DNA of 64,000 bases from Aristolochia californica (Eukaryota; Streptophyta; Magnoliopsida; Piperales; Aristolochiaceae), in NCBI GenBank assembly GCA_029961685.1, contig JARWKL010000007.1, positions 8,951,406-9,015,405 on the forward strand, written 5' to 3'. Positions within the stretch are counted from its first letter, which is position 1, and every line of letters starts with the position of its first letter. Under the pieces are notes generated by a model, which made no database searches, had not been told where the DNA came from, and saw only the letters and a list, made by a program, of their open reading frames with translations. Both the position numbers and the translations under genes were made by a program. This document shows, piece after piece, positions 14,170-22,815 of the stretch.

Positions 14170-17165
14170 AAAGCAAAGAAAAAAAAGAAATGCGAAGTAT
14201 AGAAAGAAAGGTGAAATATAGAAAGAAAATGAGAAATAAAGAAGGAAATAGGCGAAACATAGAAACAAAGGCAAAGCAAAGAAAAAAAAAGTGAAATTTA
14301 GAAAGAAAAATTGAAATAAATAAAGAAAAGGCAAAATATAAAAAGAAAAGTGGAAATATAGAAATAAAGGGCAAAATATAGCAAGAAGAGGTGATATATA
14401 GAAAGATAAGGCGAAATATAGAAAGAAAGACAAAACAAAGAAAGAAAAGGCGAAATATAGAAAGAAAGATGAAATGTAGAATGAAAGAAGAAAAATAGAA
14501 AGAAAAACAAAATGTAGAAAGACCGACAAAAAAATAGAAACAAAGGTGAAATTTTGAAAGAAAAGGCGAAATAGAGAAAGAAAGATGAAATATAGAAGGA
14601 AAATAAAATATAGAAAGAAATGTAAAATAAAGTAAGAAGTGGAGAAATATAGAGAGAAAAGGCGAAACATAGAAATAAAGTCAAAACTTAGAAAGAATAG
14701 ACGAAATTTATAAAGAAAAAGTGAAATGTAGAAAGAAAAGAAGAAATATAGCATGAAAGGGCGAAATATAGAAAGAAAATGTGAAATTTATAAAAAAAAG
14801 TGAAATGAAGAAAGACAGGCGAAATATAGAAAGAAAAGGACAAATTGTAGGTGGAAAAGGCGAAACATAGAAAGAAAGACAAAACAAAGAATGAAAAAGT
14901 TAAATTTAGAAAGAAAAGGTGAAATAACGAAATAAAAGGTAAAATATGGAATGAAAAGTTGCAATATAGAAAGAAAAGATGAAATATAGAAAAAAGTGAA
15001 ATATAGAAAGAAAAAGAGAAATATGGAAAGAAAATACAAAATAGAGAAAGAAAGATGAAATATATAAACTAAAATGAAATATTGAAAGAAAAAGTAAAAT
15101 ATAGAAATAAAGAAGAAATATAGAAAGAAAGACGAAATATAGAAAAAAGGTGAAATAAAAAAAGAAAAGAAGAAATTTAGAAAGAAACACAAAATATAGA
15201 AAGAAAGGCGAAATATAGAAATAAAATGTGAATTATACAAAGAAAGACGAAATAATAAAAGAAAGACGAAATAATAAAAGAACGACGAAATATAAGAAGA
15301 AAGATGAACTACAAAATGAAAGATGGAATATAGAACGAAAGAAGAAGTATAGAAAGAAAAACAAAATATTAAAAAATAGAAAGAAAGGCGAAATATAGAA
15401 AGAAAGACGAAACATAGATAGAAAAAGATAAATTTAGAAAGAAAAGGAAAAATATAGAAAGAAAAATCAAAATATAGAAAAAAAGGAGAAATATCGAAAG
15501 ACCAGTGAAATATAGAAAGAAATGGTGAAATTATAAAGAAAACGCAAAATATAGGAAGAGAAGGTGAAATATAGAAAGATAAGGTGAAATATAGAAAGAA
15601 AAAGAGAAATATAGAAAGAAAAGCGAAATATAGAAAGAAAGATGAATTATAGAAAGAATGACGAAATATAGAAAGAAAGACAAAATACTGAAAGAAAGAC
15701 AAAATATAGAAAGAAAGACAAAAAATAGAAGGAAAGGCGAGCTATAGAAAGAAAGGTGAAATATAGAAAGAAAATGAGAAATAAAGAAAGAAATAGGCGA
15801 AACATAGAAACAAAGGCAAAGCAAAGAAAGAAAAAGTGAAATTTAGAAAGAAAATTTTAAATAAATAAAGAAAAGGTGAATTATATAAAGAAAAGTGGAA
15901 ATATAGAAATAATGGGAAAAATATAGAAAGAAGAGGTGATATATCGAAAGATAAGGCGAAATATAGAAATAAAGACGAAACAAAGAAAGAAAAGGCAAAA
16001 TATAGAAAGAAAAGGTGAAATATAGAAAGAAAGATGAAATGTAGAATGAAAGAAGAAAAATAGAAAGAAAGAAAAAATATAGAAAGAACGACAAAAATAG
16101 AAACAAAGGTGAAATTTGGAAAGAAAAGGCGAAATATAGAAAGAAAGACAAAATATAGAAGGAAAATAAAATATAGAAAGAAAAGTGAAATATAGTAAGA
16201 AATGGGGAAATATAGAGAGAAAATGCGAAATATAGAAATAAAGTCAAAACTTAGAAAGAATAGGCGAAATTTAGAAATAAAAAGTGAAATGTAGAAAGAT
16301 AAGGAGAAATATAGCAAGAAAAGGCGAAATATAGAAAGAAAAGGAGAAATGTAGATGGAAAAGGTGAAACATGGAAATAAAGATAAAACAAAGAAAGAAA
16401 AAGTTAAGTTTAGAAATAAAAGGTGAAATAAAGAAATAAAAGGCAAAATATAGAAAGAAAAGCGGCAATATAGAAAGAAAAGACAAAATATAGAAAAGAA
16501 GTCAAATATAGAAAGAAAAAGAGAAATATGGAAAGAAACTACAAAATATAGAAAGCATGACGAAATATATAAAATAAAATAAAATATTGAAATAAAATGT
16601 AATATATAGAAATAAAGAGGAAATATAGAAAGAAAGACGAATTATAGAAACAAAGGCGAAATACAAAAAAAATACAAAGAAAGGTAAAATATAGAAAAAA
16701 GGCGAAATACAAAAAGAAAAGAAATTTTTTAGAAAGAAACACAAAATATAGAAAGAAAGGAGAAATACAGAAAGAAAATGCGAATTTTACAAAGAAAGAC
16801 GAAATTCAGAAAGAATGTTGAAATATAAGAAGAAAGACGAACTACAAAATGAAAGACGAAATATAGAAAGAAAGATGAAATGTAGAAAGAAAAACAAAAT
16901 AAATAAAGAAAAATGAAAAAAATAGAAAGAAAAACGAAATATAGAAAGAAAGGCGAAACATAGATAGAAAAAGAGAAATGTAGAAAGAAAAGGAAAAATA
17001 TAGAAAGAAAAGGAAAAATATAGAAAGAAAATGTAACATATAGAAAGAAAAGCAAACTATTGAAAAAAAGGCGAAATATCAAAAGACCAGTGAAATATAG
17101 AAAGAAAGATAGAATATAGAAAGAAATGGTGAATTATATAAAGAAAAGGCAAAATATAGAAAGAG
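14170..17165. repeat. Purine-biased minisatellite (19-20 bp period) with a ~1.55-kb higher-order unit
   Basis: About 3 kb of variants of GAAATATAGAAAGAAAAGGC. A second level of order is visible: a distinctive series of variants starting at 14211 recurs from 15756 (offset 1545), and a run near 15231 recurs at 16783 (offset 1552). The array is therefore two higher-order copies, about 14,170-15,715 and 15,716-17,165, the second slightly truncated. The plus strand is poor in C and T. TTA, CTA and TCA are nearly absent from the core unit, so the complementary strand lacks stop codons in all three frames. That produces long Phe/Leu/Ser/Tyr/Ile-rich frames (for example 14,788-15,702 minus) which I do not regard as genes. 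Confidence 0.93.
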
Positions 17166-17455
17166 AAAAAGTCTCTCATTCTAAGAGATAGGAACCCTAT
17201 TCACACCAGAGTAAGAGATATCCAAAACGACAGTCTCATCAAAAGATTCGTTATGAACCTAGGAGACCTCCTCGTCAGAGACCACGTCCTAGAAGGAATC
17301 CTCCAGACACAAAGAAAATTGTCTGTTATAAATGTGGTAAATTAGGCCACTATTCAAATAGATGCAAAACCAAAGAGAAACTTAACCAATTTCAGATTGA
17401 TGTAGGATTAAGAATTCAGTTGGCTAAAATTCTCTTAGGGTTTAGGGTTTAGGGT
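17162..17455 (+). pseudogene. Pararetrovirus capsid C-terminal remnant with CCHC zinc finger
   Basis: The frame running through 17,222 and 17,321 encodes a very basic Arg/Pro/Lys-rich stretch (about 17,192-17,320), then a CCHC finger with spacing C-x2-C-x4-H-x4-C at about 17,324-17,365. This is typical of the nucleic-acid-binding tail of caulimovirid coat proteins. An in-frame TAG at 17,189 interrupts the upstream part, and the frame ends in the telomere-like repeats at the stop TAG (17,453-17,455). Only this tail remains. A copia gag knuckle is less likely because of the long basic lead-in and the pararetroviral neighbours. Confidence 0.75.
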
Positions 17456-17459
17456 TTAG
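17435..17459. repeat. Telomere-type repeats (TTTAGGG, ~3.5 copies)
   Basis: Consecutive TTTAGGG units at the join between the capsid remnant and the primer-binding-site region. This is the plant telomere motif, so it could be filler DNA from a repaired break or a viral feature. Confidence 0.9.
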
Positions 17460-17476
17460 CTTACCCCCGCTGTAAT

Positions 17477-17493
17477 TGGTATCAGAGCCATGG
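17477..17493 (+). other. tRNA-Met primer-binding site of the pararetrovirus
   Basis: TGGTATCAGAGCCATGG is complementary to the 3' end of plant initiator tRNA-Met, the minus-strand primer of caulimovirids and copia elements. It marks the conventional start of the viral genome. Confidence 0.85.
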
Positions 17494-17927
17494 AAGGCTA
17501 AACAGTGAATATCCAGGTATGGAGTAAGCTATTAGAATTTTTTTTATATCTTAATCATCAGGAGAGTTAACTTACTTCGCAATGATTTTACTATTCATCA
17601 TTGTTCTTGTTAAGATATGGGACGTCACCCAAGTCGCGTTGAGTCAAGGCCGTGTAGCCGGGGAAGGCGTTGAAGGCCGCTATACTCATAAGTCGTTGAC
17701 AGACGTGTATTTGATCAAGAAGATGATGAATAGTAAATTAATTATGATATTCTGAACAATAGTTTACTTCGTTCATGATTACCAAATAATCAGTTTATAA
17801 TATGTTTACTTCATACTAGGATATTCCTCCTTCTTGTTTTCTTTTACCACTCTAGTTGTAGTGTAGTGTAATTTTAGTTTACTTACAATTAAGTTTAATT
17901 TTGTTTTAATTTTTAATTTGTCAAAAA
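17494..17927 (+). other. Pararetrovirus leader, non-coding
   Basis: About 430 bp between the primer-binding site and the movement-protein start. AT-rich except for a GC-richer patch at about 17,617-17,705, which includes an ACGT-core motif (GACGTCAC, 17,621-17,628). No coding frame is seen. Promoter or structured-leader roles are possible but not shown. Confidence 0.6.
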
Positions 17928-18667
17928 ATGGCATCCAGTAGTAGGATTACTGGATCAGTAAAGAATGCATCTCTTGTTGAATATAAAGTTCAACAACAAT
18001 TAAATGATTGGACGATTCCGTCCATTAAACCAACTTCAATTTACAAGAAAGGAACTTTCACCCTTTCTAGTACCATGGGAATTAAAACCATGGAACAAAC
18101 CATTAATCTTGAAAATCAAGATTCAACTCTTAAATTATTAGAGTTAACAGATCTCAACAAGTATCTTGCAGATACTGAGAAAAAATATATGCATATTGGG
18201 TGCATACAGATTGGGTTCAAACCCTTGACCTTCTTAGGGATGAACACATGTTTACAGGCCATTCTCCGAGATGGTCGTTGTTTAGATTGGAAACCCTCAA
18301 TAATGGGTATAGTAGAAACGAGTCTCAGTAGGGGACCCGTTTATTTTAATGTCCATCCAAACCTCACCCTATCTTTAACAGATAGGAATATGTTAGAATC
18401 ACTCCAGTAGAGGATTCTAACACAGGGATATAATTCATTCCTGGAACTGAAACCATTGCAGTCATTGCAAGGATTCATTTCAAAATTATGAATACCTTAG
18501 TCCCTAAGGTATTACACTTACCAGATCAGGGTAAGACTGTATTGATCAAGACAGATCTCATGAGTGCAAATGTTGCCACTCCAAGGATGATCAATTGGGA
18601 GGAAATTCATTTCCTAGCCAACTGGACCATTCCCCAGGCTGTTCCTCCACAACTCCTGATTAATTAG
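17928..18667 (+). pseudogene. MP: Pararetrovirus movement protein, frameshifted and interrupted
   Basis: Movement proteins of this family line plasmodesmata for cell-to-cell spread. An ATG at 17,928 opens a 160-codon frame with the typical core: a hydrophobic IGxxxxGFKPL-like segment near residues 92-103 and a GPVYF..NLTLSL-like segment near residues 138-150. It stops at 18,408-18,410. Homologous coding appears to continue in another frame from about 18,407 to 18,667, with a further stop (TAA, 18,431-18,433) just before the segment beginning at 18,434. At least one frameshift and one extra stop therefore separate the halves, and the gene is dead. The upstream sequence is AT-rich and I see no competing start. 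Confidence 0.75.
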
Positions 18668-18703
18668 GATATTGATCAAGTTCTTCAATCCATCGATGGA
18701 GAC

Positions 18704-19427
18704 ATGGTTATAAATTTTAAATCCAAGACTCCCTACCGAGTCTCTTTACCACTATCATCCAGGTTCTCTGATGTAGGCCAGACCTCACGCCTACAAGAGG
18801 CGGATGAAAAACAATCCTTTAAGGATGATTCCTCTTTGAAAGGAATCCAAATACTAGACACCCAAATTCCTCATGGTGTCTATACCGAAAGGGAGCATGA
18901 TCGCACTTCTCCCACTCCTAGTGAAATGACTGGTTTCAATATGTGATTATGATTTACACACCTCATCAGATTGATCTCTAGGATACCCCTCCATTTGTGG
19001 TGGACCGTGCAGCCATTAAAGCTGAATTCTTTCACCCCAACAATTTAGGTTTCCAACGATGGTTTTATGCAACCTATGAGGAAGCTGAACGCATGGAATT
19101 CTCAAAGGACTTTTATCTTTATTTGGAAACATATAGAGGAATTATGTCTTTTGTTGATTGGTTTATGCGTTTTAGATTGAAGCAAGCGGAGAAATGACCA
19201 TTACTTTCTTCCACAGATTCCACTCTTTGAACCCTAACGAAAGAATGGCAGCTTCAATCTGGTACAACAATTAGATCAGTACATCCTCCAACTGATCCGA
19301 TAAAACTTGAATTTCCAAGCCCCTCAGACAAATCACCTGAGTATATTGAGGCAATTGCTTTCGTCAATCTTGACGCCAATCTGAATGACATGGCCCAAAT
19401 CAGGAGACAAAACAATTTTACCAATTT
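18704..19427 (+). pseudogene. Pararetrovirus region downstream of the movement protein, degraded
   Basis: Two open stretches, 18,704-18,946 (80 codons, Ser/Asp/Glu-rich) and 18,997-19,197 (66 codons, rich in aromatic residues), are followed by about 230 bp with scattered stops. In related polyproteins a poorly conserved region links movement protein and capsid, which fits the position. No capsid core, protease or polymerase motif is present. The sequence gives way to satellite at about 19,428. Assignment rests on position, not on a recognised domain. Confidence 0.5.
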
Positions 19428-20359
19428 ATTAGTTCAACTTTTTTTAAATGGGCAAAAAGTGGATAGTTTTGCTATGGTAAATATCCCAACGCACGTTTAC
19501 TTGAGAATTTAATGAGCATTTGTTGTACTCCTTGAAAGTTTTATATCATTAGGTCATTTTCATCTGCAACACGTTTCATGCATGCATATCCATTTTTAAA
19601 ACATGTTAGGATCAATTAGAAATCTCTTTCTTACAAAATTCCAAGGTATTAGGGGTTGTATTAGTGGAATTTCCTAAACTTTGATAACAAAACTTTGGTG
19701 TCCTTTGGTGGTGTGTTAATAAATTTTCTCGACTTACTTTTATTGTTGTTTTCAATTTTTTGCATACATAAATTCTAAAATTTTCATTTTGTTGTGATCT
19801 TTTGTGTTTTTTTTCTTTATGAGAAATAAGGGAATGTGAAAACTCAAATTTGGATTTGGAATAAAAATTGAACATATAAAATTGAAATGCACAAATGAAG
19901 AGCTCTGTAATGCAAAAAGTCAATGTAATTTTTAGGGTGTGTAAACTCTTTTAGTTTTTATATATTAGATTTTAGAATCATTGGAAAAGGGGTGGGGGGG
20001 GGGGGGGGGGGGGGGGGGGTGGGCATAAGTTATTTTTAAAAAAAATTATAGTCGTTACGCATGATTGATCGATTATTCACTTTACAATGATCTATGATTA
20101 TTAGTTCAACTTTTTTTAATAGACAAAAAGTGGATTGTTTTGCATAGGTAAATATCCCATCGTACATTCATTTGAGAATTTAATGAGCATTTGTTGTACT
20201 CTTTGAAATTTTTGTATCATTAAGTCATTTTCATCTTCAATATGTTTCATGCATGCATATCCATTTTTAAAACATGTTTGGATCAATTAGAAATCTTTTT
20301 CTTAAAAAATTCAGAGGTAGTAGGGGTTGTACTAGTGGAATTTCCATAATATTGATAAC
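19428..20359. repeat. Satellite family A, continuation
   Basis: Resumes at the monomer phase where the left array was interrupted: 14,127-14,169 and 19,429-19,471 are the same monomer segment. Family A signatures persist up to 20,359, where a copia LTR begins inside ATTGATAAC. No gene is seen. Confidence 0.9.
19994..20023. repeat. Poly-G run (30 G) in satellite
   Basis: Thirty consecutive G at the same monomer phase as the runs at 1696 and 3733. Confidence 0.85.
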
Positions 20360-20964
20360 TGTTGAATTTAGGATCCCATGAATAATACCTTGAGCAAGGG
20401 GAGAGAGAAAGAAAAAAAGGAAAAAGAGAAGAGCTCTTGTGTAGAGAAAGAAGAGAAGGAAAATAAAAGAGAGTAGAGAGAGAACACTTCACACGAGAAA
20501 GAAGAAAAAAATAAGAAACTTGCTTGATGAATTCCGAGTTACAATCACCTCTATTTATAGTTGAGAAGGTGATAAAATCCATGTACAAGTAATTTTAGGA
20601 CTCCTAATCATTCCAACTTGAATTCTCCAAGATAAGCCTATCATGATAAGATTAAATTATCTATTTAAGAGACTACCTTAACTCAAATTATAACTCTTAT
20701 TTGATCACTTGAAACAAGATAGAAGCCACCTCATGATCTTATCTATGTGGATCCCACATGATCTTCCATCTCATGTTGATAGAGATACCAGCTCATGGTA
20801 TCTTTGCAGGTCCCACTTGATCTTCAAATCTTCTAGTTAATTCCAGCACATGTTCCTTATCTCTTAGCTAGAGCCACTTTGTATGAAGACTCTTGTTGAC
20901 ACCTCTCGAGCTCATGGTGGGTCCCACCAACTTTTGTAGCCATGGTGGGTCTCACATTGTAACA
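20360..20964 (-). repeat. LTR of copia family F2
   Basis: Starts TGTTGAATTTAGGATCC, ends CATTGTAACA, 605 bp, so it has TG...CA ends. The 603-bp LTR at 47,058-47,660 is homologous. A TATAAATAG box on the minus strand lies at 20,552-20,559. A purine-rich GA block (about 20,398-20,480) lies in the downstream transcribed part. Confidence 0.88.
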
Positions 20965-20983
20965 CTCCCCCTCAAGCTGGGGG
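20965..20983 (-). other. Polypurine tract of F2
   Basis: CTCCCCCTCAAGCTGGGGG on plus, purine-rich on minus, directly beside the LTR end. This is the expected plus-strand primer site for a minus-strand element. Confidence 0.85.
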
Positions 20984-21538
20984 TGAGAAAACATCATAGA
21001 TGCCCAGCTTGCTACAAATGTTGGACAAATGTTTGTGACTAACTGGTTTAGTGAGAATGTCTGCAACCTGGTTGTGTGAAGATGCATGCTAGAGACATAA
21101 GATGCCGGTAGTGAATTTTTCTCGTATGAAGTGACAATCTATTTCTATATGCTTTGTTCTCTCATGGAAGACTGGATTTGATGTGATGTGAATTGCAACC
21201 TGATTATCGCAATATAGATTCATAGGAGCTTCTTTGTAAAAACCCAGTTCAGTTAGGAGAGATCTGATCCATAGGAGTTCACTGACTATGTGTGCCATGG
21301 CTCTGTACTCTGCTTTTGCACTAGACCTTGCAACTACTTTATGTTTCTTGCTCCTCCATCTAACCAAGTTTCCTCCAACCATCGTACAATATCCCAAAGT
21401 TGATTTTCTGTCATCCGGGATCCGTCCCAGTCTGCATATGAAAATCCTTTGATGTTGAAGTGTCCATGATTTTAATAGAGGAGCCCTCTTCCTAGTGCTC
21501 CTTTCAGATTTCGTAATATCCATTGTAGTGCTTGCCAC
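20984..21538 (-). pseudogene. Copia F2 RNase H domain, frameshifted
   Basis: RNase H degrades the RNA of the RNA/DNA hybrid during reverse transcription. The minus frame 21,089-21,538 reads through recognisable blocks: a GYCTMVGGNLV-type strand, the SS-x-x-AEYRAMA helix (here SSAKAEYRA), LYCDNQ-A-IHI, and FHERTKHIEIDCHFIRE. The upstream DADW block and the last part of the domain (20,984-21,088) sit in other frames, so at least two frameshifts are present. The natural end lies in the polypurine tract, as in F2 at 47,668. Confidence 0.85.
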
Positions 21539-22726
21539 TGACTGAGTTGTGGTTTGTGCATATATTGATATACCACAGTGACTGCATATGAAAATTTTGC
21601 CCTCGTTACACTGAGATAAATAAGTCTTCCTACCAATCTTTGATATTTTTCGACATCAACTTCTTCTCTAGTACTTGCACATAATTTTGTATTCGAGTCC
21701 ATAGGAGTTTCTACTGGTCTACATCTTAGCATTCCGGTCTCCTTCAGTAGGTAAGGGACATACTTTCTTTTGACATAATATAATTCCATGCTAGATTATA
21801 GTACTTCAATACCCAAAAAAAATTTGAGCAGTCTGAGATCCTTTGTCTTGAATTCAGTACATGTCCTTTCTTTTGTCTTTTGGATGCCCTTGGGATTCCT
21901 GCCAGTTATAATAATGTCTTCAACATAGACTGCTAGAATTACCTTGCCATTCTGGTGTGTCTTTAATAATGACAGAGTGATCTCCTGAGCATCTATGAAA
22001 CCCGGCCCTTATGATTGCTTGGCTAAAAGTTTCAAACTATGCACGAGGAGACTGTTTGAGACCATAAATAGATTTTATTAGTCGACATACGGACTCCCCC
22101 TCAACCACATATCCAGGTGGTTGCTGCATATAAATTTCCTCCTTTATATACCCATTATGAAAAACATTTTTTACATTAAATTGATAGACCTACCAAGAAG
22201 AGTTAGCCACCAGAGATAATAACAAATGTACCGAGTTTAATTTAGCCACTGGAGAGAAGGTTTATTCATAATCAATGCCATAACATTATGTATAGACTTT
22301 AGCATCAAGGCAAGCTTTCAACCTAGCCATGAACCCATCCGGATTGTGTTTCACTGTATATATGCATTTACAACCGACAGGTTTGTTATCTGAAGGAAGG
22401 GGCACTAGAGCCCATGTCTGATTTTCATCAAGAGCCTGTATTTCTTCATCCATAGCCGCCTTCCACCCTGGATGTTTGAGAGCCTTCTGATAGGATTGTG
22501 GTATAGGTACGGGGGAAATAGCCGATAGAAATTGACAACAAACAAGTGATAGACGATGATGAGACACAAAGTTTGTTATGGGATGAGAAATAGAAGGCAT
22601 GGTGCATGATCTAGGATCTTTCCTAACAACAATAGGACGAGTATCATCTTTTGGACAGAAAATAACCAGAGAAGATGGACTTACCACGGTAGGATCCGAC
22701 AACTCAGCTGGTGTGGTGTCAGCCAA
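21472..22726 (-). pseudogene. Copia F2 reverse transcriptase and preceding linker, broken
   Basis: The RVT_2-type N-terminus is in 22,286-22,726 (HPGWKAAMDEEIQALDENQTW, VPLPSDNKPVGCK), preceded by a Ser/Pro-rich linker. The C-terminal part is in 21,472-21,789 ([35 protein letters not shown]). The middle (21,790-22,285) is homologous but split by stops and frameshifts. The catalytic box at 21,916-21,927 reads YVED instead of YVDD, so a catalytic aspartate is changed as well. Confidence 0.85.
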
Positions 22727-22815
22727 TGTTTAAGGGAGCTGAATAGTTTCTACAACACGGGGCACAATCGGTCGAGGAGAACCTGGTACAAAAAATGAAG
22801 CTGGAGGAGCATTTG

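Larger units (their letters stand above)
17166..19427 (+). mobile_element. Endogenous pararetrovirus fragment (Caulimoviridae-like), rearranged and defective
   Basis: In order: a capsid-type basic region and CCHC zinc finger, telomere-like repeats, a tRNA-Met primer-binding site, a leader, a movement-protein frame, then a degraded spacer. In related viruses the capsid follows the movement protein; here the capsid end precedes the genome start, so the piece is circularly permuted with a gap where protease, reverse transcriptase and RNase H would be. Stops and frameshifts break every part. Movement-protein similarity suggests a florendovirus/petuvirus-like group, but without the polymerase this is inference. 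It abuts the minisatellite on the left and satellite family A on the right. Confidence 0.82.
20360..22815 (-). mobile_element. Truncated Ty1/copia element, family F2 (3' LTR, RNase H, reverse transcriptase)
   Basis: Minus-strand element. A complete 605-bp 3' LTR, polypurine tract, RNase H and most of the reverse transcriptase survive. The integrase, protease, gag and 5' LTR are missing: pol breaks off at about 22,815, directly against satellite at AGTGTGAATAAATTT. The join also removes about 25 bp of the satellite monomer. A second copy of the family lies at 46,103-51,432. Confidence 0.88.

Noticed and set aside
14056..17082. Long minus-strand frames of up to 304 codons, rich in Phe, Leu, Ser, Tyr and Ile, like membrane proteins
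   Set aside because: They come from the minisatellite. The complement of the core unit has no stop in any of three frames, several frames overlap, and the period is not a multiple of three, so the apparent protein is a translation artefact.
18997..19197. Independent small gene with aromatic-rich product
   Set aside because: Position between movement-protein remnant and the viral break point, with stops on both sides, fits decayed viral polyprotein better.
14127..19471. The 43-bp shared edge as a target-site duplication
   Set aside because: Too long for a retroelement duplication, only moderately similar, and expected by chance when a tandem satellite is broken at similar phases.
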